This document shows, in pieces, positions 8,876-18,233 of a stretch of DNA of 64,000 nt; within the stretch, counting starts at the first letter, position 1, and each line of letters starts with the position of its first letter. The position numbers were made by a program, and so were the translations under genes. Origin of the DNA: Lentzea aerocolonigenes (GTDB taxonomy: Bacteria; Actinomycetota; Actinomycetes; Mycobacteriales; Pseudonocardiaceae); contig NZ_BBOJ01000011.1 in NCBI RefSeq assembly GCF_000974445.1, positions 1 through 64,000 of the forward strand, in the 5' to 3' direction. The notes beneath the pieces are model-generated. The model worked only from the letters and a program-made list of their open reading frames with translations, ran no database searches and was not told the origin of the DNA.

Positions 8876-9771
8876 GCTACTCCGTCGTGATCCCCACCGT
8901 CGGCCGTCCGAACCTCGACAAGCTGCTGGACGCGCTCGTCGGAGGCGAAGGCCCCAACCTGTGCGAGATCATCGTCGTGGACGACCGCGACACCGGCCTG
9001 GGACCGGCGGCGGCGCGCAACACCGGGTGGCGGGAGGCGCGCGGCGACTGGGTGGCTTTCCTCGACGACGACGTCGTGCTGGCTCCGGACTGGAAAGCCC
9101 GGCTGGCCGCCGACCTCGAAGACCTGCCCGACGACGTGGGCGCGAGCCAGGCGCGGATCGAGGTGCCGCTGCCGGAGTCGCGGAAGCCGACCGACGCCGA
9201 ACGCGGCACGGCGGGCCTCGCCACCGCCCACTGGATCACCGCGGACATGGCGTACCGGCGGGAGGCGCTGGCCCGCGCCGGGGGTTTCGACGAACGGTTC
9301 CCGCGCGCCTACCGCGAGGACGCCGAACTGGCGCTGCGGGTGCAGGACCTCGGGTACCGGATCGTGCGCGGCAGCCGGGTCACCACGCACCCGGTCAAGC
9401 CCGCGACGTTCCTGACGAGCGTGCGCGACCAGCGCGGCAACGCCGACGACGCGTTGATGCGCCGGCTGGTGGGGCCGGGCTGGCGGTCCCGCATCGGCGG
9501 ACGGCGGGGGAGGCTCCAGTCCCACGCGGTGACCACGGCGGCCGGTGTGTTGTCCGTCCTCTGTGGAGCTTTGGGGCTGCGGCGTGCGGCGGGAACGTTC
9601 GGTGCGGTGTGGGCCGGTCGCACGGTGTGGTTCGCGGTGGCGAGGATTGCGCCGGGGCCTCGCACGCCGGGGGAGATCGTGCGGATGCTGGTGACCAGCG
9701 CGCTGATCCCGCCTGTCGCCTGTTGGCACCGGTTGCGGGGAGAGGTGCGGTACCGGCGGGTGCGGTCGTGA
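8872..9771 (+). CDS. Family 2 glycosyltransferase
   Basis: 299 residues. The GT-A fold starts directly with MSYSVVIPTVGRP, has VVDDRD and the metal-binding FLDDDVVL (D-x-D type), and the acceptor-side YREDAELALRV motif of inverting GT2 enzymes. The C-terminal third is hydrophobic and basic and may lie on the membrane, placing the reaction at its inner face. It shares ATGA with the carbamoyltransferase stop and GTGA with the next gene. Donor and acceptor are not predictable. Confidence 0.85.
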   Translation: MSYSVVIPTVGRPNLDKLLDALVGGEGPNLCEIIVVDDRDTGLGPAAARNTGWREARGDWVAFLDDDVVLAPDWKARLAADLEDLPDDVGASQARIEVPLPESRKPTDAERGTAGLATAHWITADMAYRREALARAGGFDERFPRAYREDAELALRVQDLGYRIVRGSRVTTHPVKPATFLTSVRDQRGNADDALMRRLVGPGWRSRIGGRRGRLQSHAVTTAAGVLSVLCGALGLRRAAGTFGAVWAGRTVWFAVARIAPGPRTPGEIVRMLVTSALIPPVACWHRLRGEVRYRRVRS

Positions 9772-10682
9772 GGATTCTCGTGCTTCGAGCCTTGGGGCTG
9801 GGCGACCTGCTGACGGCGGTGCCCGCGTTGCGCGGGTTGCGGGCCGCGTTTCCGCAGGCGGAGATCACGCTGGCGGCGCCGGGGTGGCTCGCGGACGCGG
9901 TAGAGCGGATCGAGGCGGTGGACCGGCTGCTGCCGACGGAGGCGTTGGCGCCCATCGGTTTCGAGAAGCCGGACCTCGCGGTCAACCTGCACGGACGGGG
10001 GCCGCAGAGCGTGGAGCGGCTGCTGGAGACGGGGCCGCGGGCGTTGATCACGTACGGGGGGCCGGACCGGGCGCCGGAGGTGCGGCTGCTCGCCGTCGAA
10101 TGGCCAGAAGACCGCCACGAGGTCCTCCGCTGGTGCGACCTCCTGCAACGCACCGGCATCCGCTGCGACCCCGACGACTTCCGGCTGCGCCCGGTCGGCG
10201 ACCGAACCGGCCGGATCGTGATCCACCCCGGCGCCAGCACCGGCGCCAGGAGATGGCCGGCGGGGAGGTTCGCGGCCGTCGCCAGAGCACTCGGAGACGA
10301 CGTGGTGGTCACCGCCGGTCCGGGGGAGCACGACCTCGCCCGGCAGATCACCCCGAACCCCTTCACCGGAACGCTTTCCGAGCTCATGGACCTCGTCGCG
10401 ACTGCCAGGCTCGTCATCTGCGGCGACACCGGCATCGCGCACGTCGCCACGGCTTACCGGACGCCGTCGGTGCTGTTGTTCGGTCCGGTGTCCCCGCACC
10501 TCTGGGGACCGCGGCACGGACCTCACCAGGTGCTCTGGCACGGCGGCACCGGGGACACGTTCGCCGACGAACCGGACCCGGGACTGCTGAAGATCACGAC
10601 GGAAGAAGTTCTCGACGCGGCGGGAGGTGTGCTGTGCGGCCCAGGCGAATCGGAGTCATCGGCGCGGGTTACGTCGGTCTGA
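9768..10682 (+). CDS. Family 9 glycosyltransferase, ADP-heptose:LPS heptosyltransferase-like
   Basis: 304 residues, GTG start overlapping the preceding stop. VRILVLRALGLGDLLTAVPALRGL is the classic GT9 N-terminus; the C-terminal half holds IVIHPGAS and the donor-binding CGDTGIAHVATAYRTPSVLLFGP. GT9 enzymes of Gram-negatives move heptose from ADP-heptose to the LPS core. Here the same window encodes GmhA, GmhB and HldE, so ADP-heptose is a credible donor, with an acceptor other than LPS. A second GT9 gene starts at 15188. Confidence 0.85.
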   Translation: MRILVLRALGLGDLLTAVPALRGLRAAFPQAEITLAAPGWLADAVERIEAVDRLLPTEALAPIGFEKPDLAVNLHGRGPQSVERLLETGPRALITYGGPDRAPEVRLLAVEWPEDRHEVLRWCDLLQRTGIRCDPDDFRLRPVGDRTGRIVIHPGASTGARRWPAGRFAAVARALGDDVVVTAGPGEHDLARQITPNPFTGTLSELMDLVATARLVICGDTGIAHVATAYRTPSVLLFGPVSPHLWGPRHGPHQVLWHGGTGDTFADEPDPGLLKITTEEVLDAAGGVLCGPGESESSARVTSV

Positions 10683-11857
10683 CCACGGCCGCGTGCTTCG
10701 CGCACCTCGGCCACGACGTGGTCTGCGCGGACGTGGACGAGGCCAGGGTGGACGCCCTGAACGCGGGGGAGATCCCGCTGCACGAACCAGGTCTGCGCGA
10801 GCTCGTCGTCGAGGGACTGGACCGACAGAGGCTGAAGTTCGTCGTGGGTAGTGAACTGTCCGATGTGGACTTCACGTTCGTCTGCGTGCCGACACCGGCC
10901 GGAGCCGACGGATCGGCCGACCTGTCCGCCGTCGAGGAGGTGCTGGGCAAGGCGACGCGCGGCGTGGTGCTGAAGTCGACGGTGCCGGTCGGCACGGGCG
11001 CGCGGTACCCCGGTGTCGTGTCGAACCCGGAGTTCCTGCGCGAAGGCCACGCCGTCGAGGACTTCCTGCGGCCCCAACGGGTCGTGGTCGGCGCCCAGGA
11101 CGAACGGCAGGCCCGCGAGGTCGCCGAGCTGTACGCGCCGACGAACGCACCCACCGTGCTCACCGACAACACGAGCGCCGAGCTGGTGAAGTACGCGAGC
11201 AACGGCTTCCTGGCGCTGAAGCTCTCCTACGTCAACACCGTGGCGGAGCTGTGCGAGAGCCTCGACGCCGACGTCGACGGCGTCACCGAGGGCATGCGGC
11301 TCGACGACCGGATCGGGGCGTCGTGCCTGCAACCGGGGCCGGGCTGGGGAGGGTCGTGCCTGCCCAAGGACACCCTCGCCCTGCTCGCGACGGCCAGGGC
11401 GGCGGGCGTCGACTTCGTCACCCTCGAAGCCGCGATCACCACCAACCGGCACCAGCCGCACCGGGTCGTCGACCGGATCCGCGCGGAGCTCGGCTCGTTG
11501 TCCGGCAAGCGGATCGGGCTGCTCGGCCTCACGTTCAAGGCGGGCACCAACGACCTGCGCGACTCACCGGCGCTCGTCGTGGCGCGGCTGCTCGCCCAGG
11601 AAGGCGCCGAGCTGCGCGCCTACGACCCGTGCGTCAGCGCGGACCGGCCCGGCGTCACCGTGGAGAGCACGGCAGCGGAGGCCGCGGCAGGTGCCGACGT
11701 CCTGGTCGTGCTGACGGAGTGGCCCGAGTTCGCCGAACTGGACTGGCCGGAGCTGGCGGACGAGGTGAACCACCCGCTGATCTTCGACACCCGCAACGTC
11801 CTGCCGCGCGACAAGGTCACCGAGGCGGGCTTCCGGCTGATCAGGACCGGCCGGTAG
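10634..11857 (+). CDS. ugd: UDP-glucose 6-dehydrogenase family protein
   Basis: 407 residues. The GTG at 10634 is preceded by GGAGG (10623-10627) and lies inside the end of the GT9 gene (49 bp overlap). The N-terminal GxGxxG motif is IGVIGAGYVGLTTA, the middle holds KYASNGFLALKLSYVNT, and GPGWGGSCLPKD places the catalytic cysteine at 242. The enzyme oxidises UDP-glucose to UDP-glucuronate with two NAD+, the substrate for the decarboxylase-like gene at 6353. Related UDP-ManNAc dehydrogenases share the fold, but context favours UDP-glucose. The 3' end overlaps the convergent aldehyde dehydrogenase by 17 bp. Confidence 0.85.
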   Translation: MRPRRIGVIGAGYVGLTTAACFAHLGHDVVCADVDEARVDALNAGEIPLHEPGLRELVVEGLDRQRLKFVVGSELSDVDFTFVCVPTPAGADGSADLSAVEEVLGKATRGVVLKSTVPVGTGARYPGVVSNPEFLREGHAVEDFLRPQRVVVGAQDERQAREVAELYAPTNAPTVLTDNTSAELVKYASNGFLALKLSYVNTVAELCESLDADVDGVTEGMRLDDRIGASCLQPGPGWGGSCLPKDTLALLATARAAGVDFVTLEAAITTNRHQPHRVVDRIRAELGSLSGKRIGLLGLTFKAGTNDLRDSPALVVARLLAQEGAELRAYDPCVSADRPGVTVESTAAEAAAGADVLVVLTEWPEFAELDWPELADEVNHPLIFDTRNVLPRDKVTEAGFRLIRTGR

Positions 11858-13193
11858 GAACGCCGAGGTGGACCACCTTGGTCGTGGTCATCTCGTCGAG
11901 CAGCTCGGGCCCGTACCCGAATCCGGTGCCGGACGCGCCACGGGGCTGTGCGGCACCACCGGGCGCGCCGCCGAACACCGCGTTGATCTTCACCGTGCCG
12001 ACCGGCAGCGCCCGCCACGCCCGTTGCGCGTGGTCCATCGAGCTGGTCAGCACCGTGGCGGCCAGGCCGTAGTCGCCGGAGCAGGCCTCGGCCAGGCCCT
12101 CGTCGAACGACGACACCAGCTGCACGGGCGCGACCGGGCCGAACGTCTCCTCGCACATGATCCGCATCGCGGGCGTGCAGTCGGTGAGCACCGTGGCCGG
12201 GTAGTAGGCGCCGCGGCCCTCGGGGACCTCGCCGCCGACCAGCGCCCGTGCCCCCGCCGCGACCGCCGCGGCGACCTGGTCGTGCACGAGGTCGCGGTGC
12301 CGCGTGTCGACCAGCGGCTGCGGATCGGTGTTCCACTCACGTGCCTTGGCGCACAACGCGTCCAGGAACGGGGCCGCGATCGCCTTGTGCAGGTAGATCC
12401 GCTCGACCGACGTGCACAGCTGGCCCGCGTTGGTGAACGCGCCGAGCGCGGCCTGCGAGGCCGCCCACTCGGGATCGACGTCGTCGTCGATCAGCAACGG
12501 GTCGTTGCCACCGTTCTCCAGCAACAGCTTCGCGGACGACGACAGCGCGATCGCGCGTCCCGTGGCGGTGCTGCCGACGTGGGCGACGAGGTCGACGTCG
12601 GACGAGCTCACCAGCGCGGCGCCGACTGAGCCGTCCCCGACCAGCGTCTGCAGCACCCCGTCCGGGAAGCACGGCCGGAACACCGTGGCCAGCAACAGCC
12701 CGGTGTGCGGGCAGCGTTCGCTCGGCTTGTGCACCACGACGTTCCCCGTCACCAGTGCCGCGCCCAGCAGTCCGCACGCCACGGCGACCGGGTCGTTCCA
12801 CGGGGTCAGCGCCACCACGACACCGCGCGGTTCGGGCACCATGAAGTCGACCGCGGACCCGAGCAGCGACCGTCCACGATGGACTGGGCCCAGCTCGGCG
12901 TACTGCTCCAGCGTCGCCGCGCCCGCCAGCACGCCTTCCCGCGCGGACGCGAACGGCCGTCCCGTCTCGGTTTCCACGATCGTCGCGAGGTCGCCGGCCC
13001 GTTCCCGCAACGCGCCGGCGGCCTCCCGGACCGCCGCACCGCGTTCGGCGGCGGGAACGGCAGCCCACGCCGGCGCGGCCGTGCGGGCGGCGGCCAGCGC
13101 GGCGGAGACGTCGGACGGGGTCGCCGTGGGAAGCCAGCCGATCAGCTGTGAGTCGAGGGGGCTGTGGACGTCGATGGCGTGCATGGCGCTCAT
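11841..13193 (-). CDS. NAD(P)-dependent aldehyde dehydrogenase
   Basis: About 450 residues of the ALDH superfamily. TPWNDPVAVACGLL and VVHKPSERCPHTG form the cofactor site, LLENGGNDPLLI holds the general-base Glu region, and NAGQLCTSVERIYLH contains the catalytic Cys; CEETFGPVAPV is the conserved C-terminal motif. It is shorter than the usual 480-500 residues, mainly at the N-terminus. ATG 13193 is chosen because a GTTT-N14-GGGTAC promoter ends 9 nt upstream with no Shine-Dalgarno, predicting a leaderless start; ATG 13184 is the alternative. Its substrate is unknown, though it sits between the two heptose/glycan operons. Confidence 0.85.
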   Translation of the reverse strand: MSAMHAIDVHSPLDSQLIGWLPTATPSDVSAALAAARTAAPAWAAVPAAERGAAVREAAGALRERAGDLATIVETETGRPFASAREGVLAGAATLEQYAELGPVHRGRSLLGSAVDFMVPEPRGVVVALTPWNDPVAVACGLLGAALVTGNVVVHKPSERCPHTGLLLATVFRPCFPDGVLQTLVGDGSVGAALVSSSDVDLVAHVGSTATGRAIALSSSAKLLLENGGNDPLLIDDDVDPEWAASQAALGAFTNAGQLCTSVERIYLHKAIAAPFLDALCAKAREWNTDPQPLVDTRHRDLVHDQVAAAVAAGARALVGGEVPEGRGAYYPATVLTDCTPAMRIMCEETFGPVAPVQLVSSFDEGLAEACSGDYGLAATVLTSSMDHAQRAWRALPVGTVKINAVFGGAPGGAAQPRGASGTGFGYGPELLDEMTTTKVVHLGVPTGRS

Positions 13194-13202
13194 GGCACGC
13201 GG

Positions 13203-13226
13203 GTACCCGTCAGCGCAGGTCGAAAC
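13203..13226 (-). promoter_or_regulatory. SigB/SigF-like promoter of the aldehyde dehydrogenase
   Basis: On the minus strand GTTT (13226-13223) is followed by 14 nt and GGGTAC (13208-13203). This matches the GTTT-N14-17-GGGTAT consensus of actinobacterial general-stress sigma factors. Only 9 nt separate the -10 element from ATG 13193, so transcription should begin at or within about three bases of the start codon. Confidence 0.6.
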
Positions 13227-13238
13227 CTTGGAGGAGCC

Positions 13239-13634
13239 ATGCCCGGACGCCAGGAACTGCCCAGCACGGTGGCCCGTTCGCCGAAGAAGGCGCAGCGGAC
13301 GTGGATCAAGGCGCACGACTCGGCCGTCGAGACCTACGGCGAAGGAGAACGTGCCCACCGCACCGCTTTCTCCGCGCTCAAGCACAGCTTCGAGAAGGTC
13401 GGCGACCACTGGGAGCCGAAGAGGGAGAAGGGGCCGTCGGACGAGCAGGCCGAGCGGAGCACACCGCGAGAAGGCGACACGGCGGGAGGTGTCGACGCGA
13501 ACGCCAGCAAGCAGCACCTCTACGACATCGCGAAGCGCCTGAAGATCGAGGGCCGGTCGCAGATGACCAAGGACGAGCTCGTCGACGCCATCCAGAAGGC
13601 CAACAACCGCGAGACCGCGCGAGCGCGATCGTGA
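13239..13634 (+). CDS. chaB: ChaB-domain protein with a C-terminal Rho_N domain
   Basis: 131 residues, GGAGGAG just before ATG. Residues 1-60 match ChaB (LPSTVARSPKKAQRTWIKAH, then TAFSALKHSFEKVGDHWEP), a small domain once linked to cation transport in E. coli. After a charged linker, residues about 95-125 (SKQHLYDIAKRLKIEGRS, MTKDELVDAI) form a Rho_N/SAP-like helix-extension-helix, a nucleic-acid-binding module. The same tail occurs on two other stress-type proteins here (23932 and 24927). It is coupled to the next gene by a GTGA overlap. The biochemical role is not known. Confidence 0.8.
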   Translation: MPGRQELPSTVARSPKKAQRTWIKAHDSAVETYGEGERAHRTAFSALKHSFEKVGDHWEPKREKGPSDEQAERSTPREGDTAGGVDANASKQHLYDIAKRLKIEGRSQMTKDELVDAIQKANNRETARARS

Positions 13635-14623
13635 AGGTCGTCATCACCGGCGCGACCGGCAACGTCGGCACCGCTCTGTTGCGCAGGCTCGCCGACGAAC
13701 CCGACATCGAGGTGCACGGCATCTCCCGCCGCCCGCCAGGCGACGCACCGCCGTACCGCGGCGTGAAGTGGACACCGATCGAGCTCGGCCGGGCGGGAGC
13801 GGAGGAACCCCTGACCGTCGCGTTCGAGAACGCCGACGCCGTCGTGCACCTCGCCTGGCTGATCCAGCCCGCCCGCGACGAACGGCTGATGTACCGGACG
13901 AACGTGGCCGGATCGGCCCAGGTCTTCAGCGCGGCGGCGGACGCGGGCGTGCCGCACCTCGTGCACATGTCGTCGGTCGGCGCGTACTCACCGGGGTCGA
14001 AGGACCGCCGCGTGGACGAGTCGTGGCCGGTCAACGGCGTGCCGTCGTCGTTCTACAGCAGGCACAAGGCCGCGGTGGAGCACCTGCTCAACCAGTTCGA
14101 GTCGCGCGTGCTGATCACCCGGCCGCGGCCCGGCCTGATCCTCCAAGCCGACGCGGGAGCCGAGATCCGCGACTACTTCCTCGGCAGGCTGGTGCCGAAA
14201 GTCCTGTTCCGGCACCGGATTCCGATCCTGCCGCTGCCGCGCGACCTGGTGCTGCAGTTCGTCCACTCCGACGACGTCGCCGACGCGCTGGCCCGGATTC
14301 TGAGGCAACGACCGCACGGCGCCGTGAACCTCGCGGCCGAGCCCGTCGTCACTCCCCGTGCACTGGCCGAGGTGCTGGGCGGCAGGCACGTCCCCCTTTC
14401 GCCACACCTGTTGCGTCTACTGGCGAACGTGAGCTGGCGACTGCGCCTGCAACCCACTCCACCGGGATGGGTCGACCTGGCCCTGAAGTCGCCGCTGCTC
14501 GACGTGACCCGCGCACGGGCAGAGCTCGGCTGGGAGCCGAGGTTCGACGCGGAGGAAGCACTTCACGCACTCGTACGGGGAATCGGGTCCGGTGAGCAGG
14601 TTCCGGCCAGCCCGGTGCTGTGA
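13631..14623 (+). CDS. NAD-dependent epimerase/dehydratase family (atypical SDR)
   Basis: 330 residues, GTG start overlapping the ChaB stop. VKVVITGATGNVGTALLRRL is the Rossmann motif, HLAWLIQPARD is the mid-strand region of this subgroup, and SSFYSRHKAAVE supplies Y-x3-K. The C-terminal part (LGWEPRFDAEEALHALVRG) is the usual helical substrate lobe. Such proteins act on nucleotide sugars or small carbonyls, and some are only NAD-binding. It lies just upstream of the heptose operon but is separated from it by a putative promoter, so membership in that pathway is uncertain. Confidence 0.8.
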   Translation: MKVVITGATGNVGTALLRRLADEPDIEVHGISRRPPGDAPPYRGVKWTPIELGRAGAEEPLTVAFENADAVVHLAWLIQPARDERLMYRTNVAGSAQVFSAAADAGVPHLVHMSSVGAYSPGSKDRRVDESWPVNGVPSSFYSRHKAAVEHLLNQFESRVLITRPRPGLILQADAGAEIRDYFLGRLVPKVLFRHRIPILPLPRDLVLQFVHSDDVADALARILRQRPHGAVNLAAEPVVTPRALAEVLGGRHVPLSPHLLRLLANVSWRLRLQPTPPGWVDLALKSPLLDVTRARAELGWEPRFDAEEALHALVRGIGSGEQVPASPVL

Positions 14624-14641
14624 ATCGCTTCGCCGAGTAGC

Positions 14642-14666
14642 GTTTCAAGGCGTCTGTCTCGGCTAA
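14642..14666 (+). promoter_or_regulatory. Candidate stress-type promoter of the heptose operon
   Basis: GTTT (14642-14645), 15 nt, then GGCTAA (14661-14666), followed by exactly 9 nt and the ATG of gmhB. Spacing and the leaderless geometry equal those of the aldehyde dehydrogenase promoter, but the -10 differs from GGGTAT at several positions, so the sigma assignment is tentative. Confidence 0.4.
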
Positions 14667-14675
14667 ATCTCCTCT

Positions 14676-15191
14676 ATGGACCAGCCTTTCGACGCGGTGC
14701 TCTTCGACCGTGACGGCACGCTCATCAAGGACGTTCCGTACAACGGCGATCCCTTCCGCGTCGCGCCGATGCCGGGAGCTCGTGAGGTGCTGCGCGAACT
14801 GCGCACCCACGGGCTGCGCACCGGCGTGGTGAGCAACCAGTCCGGCATCGGACGCGGCCTGCTCACCGAGACCCAGGTCGCGGCCGTGAACGCGCGGGTC
14901 GAGGAGCTGCTGGGACGGTTCGGCACGTGGCAGATCTGCCCGCACCACCCGGACGAGGGCTGCGCGTGCCGCAAACCCGCCCCCGGCCTGGTGCTTTCGG
15001 CGTGTGAGGCGCTCGGTGTCCGGCCGGAACGCACGGTGGTGGTGGGGGACATCGGTGCGGACGTGCTGGCGGCGCAGGCCGCGGGCGCGGTGCCGTTGCT
15101 GGTGCCCACCGAGGTGACCAGGCGCGAAGAGGTCGACCACGCCCCTCGCACCGCCGGAGATCTGCACGCCGTGCTGGAGATGATCCGGTGA
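14676..15191 (+). CDS. gmhB: D-glycero-D-manno-heptose 1,7-bisphosphate 7-phosphatase
   Basis: 171 residues, HAD-IIIA fold. Asp11 and Asp13 of LFDRDGTLI are the nucleophile and acid/base; SNQSGIGRG is motif II; CPHHPDEGCACRKP (Cys88, His90, Cys96, Cys98) is the zinc loop diagnostic of GmhB; VVGDIGADV is motif IV. It removes the C7 phosphate of heptose bisphosphate between the kinase and adenylyltransferase steps of HldE, which is encoded later in this operon. A histidinol-phosphatase role is less likely given gmhA and hldE. No Shine-Dalgarno precedes the ATG, consistent with a leaderless transcript. Confidence 0.9.
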   Translation: MDQPFDAVLFDRDGTLIKDVPYNGDPFRVAPMPGAREVLRELRTHGLRTGVVSNQSGIGRGLLTETQVAAVNARVEELLGRFGTWQICPHHPDEGCACRKPAPGLVLSACEALGVRPERTVVVGDIGADVLAAQAAGAVPLLVPTEVTRREEVDHAPRTAGDLHAVLEMIR

Positions 15192-16171
15192 GGACGCTCG
15201 TGGCACGACTCGACAGCGACGGTGACGTGCTGCTCGCCGGACCCGCGGTCCGCGCGGCCGCGGCGGCCGGCGAGGTCGTGTTCCTGTGCGGTCCCGGCGG
15301 AGTGCACGCGGCGGAACTGCTGCCCGGCGTGACGAGGATCGTCGAGTGGGAGTGCCCGTGGATCGCCAACCCGGCGCCGGAGGTCCGCCCGTTCGACGTC
15401 GAGGCCGTCACCGCGTTGCTGCACGGCATTCGCGCCGACGTGGCATTGATCCTCACGTCGTTCCACCAGAGTCCGTTGCCGCTGGCCCTGATCCTGCGGC
15501 TCGCCGGTGTGCCGAAGATCGTCGCGCGGTCGACCGACTACCCGGGGTCGCTGCTCGACGTGCGCGTGACCGGTGACCCGGACGTCCCGGAGGCGCAACG
15601 GGCGCTGGAGGTCGCGCACGCCGCCGGGTTCGCGCTGCCGGACGGAGATGACGGCCGGCTCGCCGTCGTCGATCCACCGAGGACCGATCTGAGCCATCCG
15701 TACGTGGTTGTGCACCCCGGTGCGTCGGCGCCCGCCCGCACCTGGTCGCCTGACCGGTGGGCGAAAGCCGTGGTCGCGCTGACCGCGGCCGGGTCCCGCG
15801 TCGTCGTGACCGGAGGTCCGGCCGAGGCCGGGCTGACCGAGCACGTCGCGGGCGCGTGCGGAACCGATCTGGGCGGGCGCACCAGCTTCCGCGAGCTGGC
15901 GGGGATTCTCGCCGGTGCCGACGCGGTCGTCGTCGGCAACACCGGCCCCGCGCACCTCGCGGCCGCGGTCGGCACGCCTGTCGTGTCGTTGTTCGCGCCC
16001 GTGGTCCCGGCGGTCAGGTGGGCGCCGCACGGCAAGCACGTGCTGCTCGGCGACCAGAACGCGCCGTGCCGCGGCACCAGGGCCCGCGAGTGCCCGGTGC
16101 CCGGCCATCCCTGCCTCGACCTGGTCGATCCGGCGGACGTCGTGGCGGCGGTCGCGGAGGTGACGGCGTGA
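15188..16171 (+). CDS. Family 9 glycosyltransferase (heptosyltransferase-like), second copy
   Basis: 327 residues, GTG start overlapping the gmhB stop. The N-terminus (VRTLVARLDSDGDVLLAGPAVRAA) replaces the usual GDxxLTxPxL with GDVLLAGPAV; the donor site is IVGNTGPAHLAAAVGTPVVSLF-like and the C-terminus ends with a Cys-containing CPVPGHPCLDL segment also seen in heptosyltransferases. VVVHPGASAPARTWSP is the central phosphate-binding strand. Placed between gmhB and gmhA, it is the best candidate for an ADP-heptose-using transferase. The acceptor is unknown. Confidence 0.85.
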   Translation: MRTLVARLDSDGDVLLAGPAVRAAAAAGEVVFLCGPGGVHAAELLPGVTRIVEWECPWIANPAPEVRPFDVEAVTALLHGIRADVALILTSFHQSPLPLALILRLAGVPKIVARSTDYPGSLLDVRVTGDPDVPEAQRALEVAHAAGFALPDGDDGRLAVVDPPRTDLSHPYVVVHPGASAPARTWSPDRWAKAVVALTAAGSRVVVTGGPAEAGLTEHVAGACGTDLGGRTSFRELAGILAGADAVVVGNTGPAHLAAAVGTPVVSLFAPVVPAVRWAPHGKHVLLGDQNAPCRGTRARECPVPGHPCLDLVDPADVVAAVAEVTA

Positions 16172-17037
16172 GGATCCTGCTGTGGCACGTCCACGGTTCG
16201 TGGACGCACGGGTTCGTCCAGGGCGGGCACGAGTACCTGATCCCCGGTCCGCCGGACGGCATCGGCCTCGCCGGACGGCCGTGGCGGGCGAGCGAGGTCA
16301 GTCTGTCCGAAGTGGACGCCGCAGGAGCCGACATCGCCGTCGTGCAACGGGTCGAGGAGCTGTCGAAGGTCCCCGTCGGTGTGCCGGTGGTGTACCTGGA
16401 GCACAACACTCCTGCGGCTCCGGCGCAGGAACACCCACTGGCCGGCTGGGACGGGACGATCGTCCACGTCACGCACTTCAACGACCTGATGTGGGACTGC
16501 GGCACCACCAGGACCGTCGTGATCGAGCACGGCGTCGTCGATCCGGGCCCGCTGTACACCGGCGAGCTCCCGCACGCGGCGGCGGTGATCAACGAACCCG
16601 TCCGGCGCGGCCGGATCGTGGGTGCCGACCTGCTGCCGCGGTTCGACCCGATCGACGTGTTCGGCATCGGGACCGAGGAGATCGGTGGCGAGGGAGACCA
16701 TGAACTCGAAGCGCTGCACCGCGAACTGGCCCGCCGCCGCGTTTACGTCCACCCGGCGCGCTGGACGTCGCTGGGGCTGTCCCTGCTGGAAGCCATGCAC
16801 ATCGGCATGCCGGTGGTCGCCCTGGCGTGCACGGAGGCAGTCCGTGCCGTGCCAGATGACGTGGGTGCGATTTCGACCGACGTGGAGGAGCTGGTGAGCG
16901 CTGTCCGCGAGCTGATCGCGGATCCCGCGCTCGCGCACGAGAAAGGAGAACGGGCCCGCGAGTTCGCGCTGGCCCGCTACGGGCTCGAGGCGTTCCTGCG
17001 CAACTGGGACGTGCTGATGAAGGAGGTGATCGGATGA
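16168..17037 (+). CDS. GT4-like glycosyltransferase, short form
   Basis: 289 residues, GTG start inside the previous stop. [24 protein letters not shown] is an N-terminal GT-B motif and [27 protein letters not shown] the E-x7-E donor loop of retaining GT4 enzymes. The protein is about 100 residues shorter than typical GT4, mainly in the N-terminal acceptor domain. It is co-transcribed with gmhB, gmhA and hldE through overlapping codons. Donor and acceptor are unknown. Confidence 0.8.
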   Translation: MRILLWHVHGSWTHGFVQGGHEYLIPGPPDGIGLAGRPWRASEVSLSEVDAAGADIAVVQRVEELSKVPVGVPVVYLEHNTPAAPAQEHPLAGWDGTIVHVTHFNDLMWDCGTTRTVVIEHGVVDPGPLYTGELPHAAAVINEPVRRGRIVGADLLPRFDPIDVFGIGTEEIGGEGDHELEALHRELARRRVYVHPARWTSLGLSLLEAMHIGMPVVALACTEAVRAVPDDVGAISTDVEELVSAVRELIADPALAHEKGERAREFALARYGLEAFLRNWDVLMKEVIG

Positions 17038-18233
17038 GGATCGCGATGGTGTCGGAGCACGCCAGCCCGCTCGCGGCTCTGGGTGGTGCCGACGCGGGTG
17101 GGCAGAACGTGCACGTGGCGGCTCTCGCGGCGGCGTTGGTACGGCGGGGTCACGAGGTCGCGGTCTACACGCGGCGCGACGCCCGCGGGTTGCCTCGCCG
17201 GGTCGCCACCGCGGACGGCTACGAGGTCGTCCACGTGCCGGCGGGTCCCGCGAAGCAGGTGCCCAAGGACGACCTGCTGCCGCACATGACCGACTTCTCC
17301 CGCTTCCTGATGCACGACTGGCAGGACCAACGACCGGACGTGGTGCACAGCCACTTCTGGATGTCCGGCCTCGCGTCGGTGCTGGCCGCGCGCCGTGAGG
17401 GCATCCCGGTCGTGCACACCTACCACGCCCTCGGCACGGTGAAGCGCCGCCACCAGGGCTCGCAGGACACCAGCCCTTCGGAGCGGATCGCCGTGGAACG
17501 GCTGGTCGGCCACGAGGTGAGAGCGATCGCCGCGACCTGTGACGACGAGGTCGACGAGCTGATCGCCATGGGACTGAGGCGCGACAAGATCTCGGTCGTG
17601 CCCTGCGGTGTCGACACGAAGCTGTTCGCCCAGATCGGCCCGGTGGCGCGCCGGACCGCACCGCACCGCATCGTCTCGGTCGGCAGGCTGGTGCCGCGCA
17701 AGGGTTTCGCGGACCTGATCGCCGCGCTGCCGCTGGTGCCGGACACCGAACTGGTGATCGCGGGAGGACCGCCCGTGCTGAAGTCCGATCCCGAGGCGCA
17801 ACGGCTGCTCGCCTGCGCCGACACGCACGGTGTCTCCGACCGCGTGCACCTGATCGGACAGGTGGCGCGCACGGACATGCCCGCTCTGCTGCGCTCGGCG
17901 GACGTCGTGGCGTGCGTGCCTTGGTACGAACCGTTCGGCATCGTGCCGTTGGAGGCCATGGCGTGCGGTGTTCCCGTTGTGGCGTCGGCTGTCGGCGGCC
18001 TGATCGACACCGTGGTCAACGGCGTCACCGGCGTGCTGACACCGCCGCGTGACCCGAGAGCCCTGGGACGCGCTCTGCGCAAGCTGATCGCGGACTCCTC
18101 ACGTCGTGAGGCGTACGGGATGGCGGGGCAGGACCGCGTCGACGCCCGGTACACGTGGGACGAGATCGCCGCCCGCACGGAGCTCGTCTACCAGCGCGTG
18201 GCCGCAGCCGACGACCTGGCGGTGGCACGGTGA
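17034..18233 (+). CDS. GT4 family glycosyltransferase
   Basis: 399 residues, start ATGA-coupled. It has the GT-B layout: [25 protein letters not shown]-terminal glycine loop, [12 protein letters not shown] in the acceptor domain, [11 protein letters not shown] at the hinge, [14 protein letters not shown], and [23 protein letters not shown] with the conserved E-x7-E. The sequence resembles MshA and sucrose-synthase-like enzymes, which use NDP-sugars with retention. Mycothiol synthesis is unlikely to be its job given the operon, so it probably extends the heptose-containing glycan. Confidence 0.85.
   Translation: MRIAMVSEHASPLAALGGADAGGQNVHVAALAAALVRRGHEVAVYTRRDARGLPRRVATADGYEVVHVPAGPAKQVPKDDLLPHMTDFSRFLMHDWQDQRPDVVHSHFWMSGLASVLAARREGIPVVHTYHALGTVKRRHQGSQDTSPSERIAVERLVGHEVRAIAATCDDEVDELIAMGLRRDKISVVPCGVDTKLFAQIGPVARRTAPHRIVSVGRLVPRKGFADLIAALPLVPDTELVIAGGPPVLKSDPEAQRLLACADTHGVSDRVHLIGQVARTDMPALLRSADVVACVPWYEPFGIVPLEAMACGVPVVASAVGGLIDTVVNGVTGVLTPPRDPRALGRALRKLIADSSRREAYGMAGQDRVDARYTWDEIAARTELVYQRVAAADDLAVAR

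Noticed and set aside
13201..13206. GGGTAC read on the plus strand as a promoter for the ChaB gene
   Set aside because: GGGTACCC is palindromic, but on the plus strand no GTTT-like -35 exists at 14-17 nt; the minus-strand reading fits well.
10857..16325. GTCCGATGTGGAC and GTCCGAAGTGGAC as further copies of the palindrome
   Set aside because: The centres are not palindromic and the strings follow common Leu-Ser-x-Val-Asp codons, so chance is sufficient.
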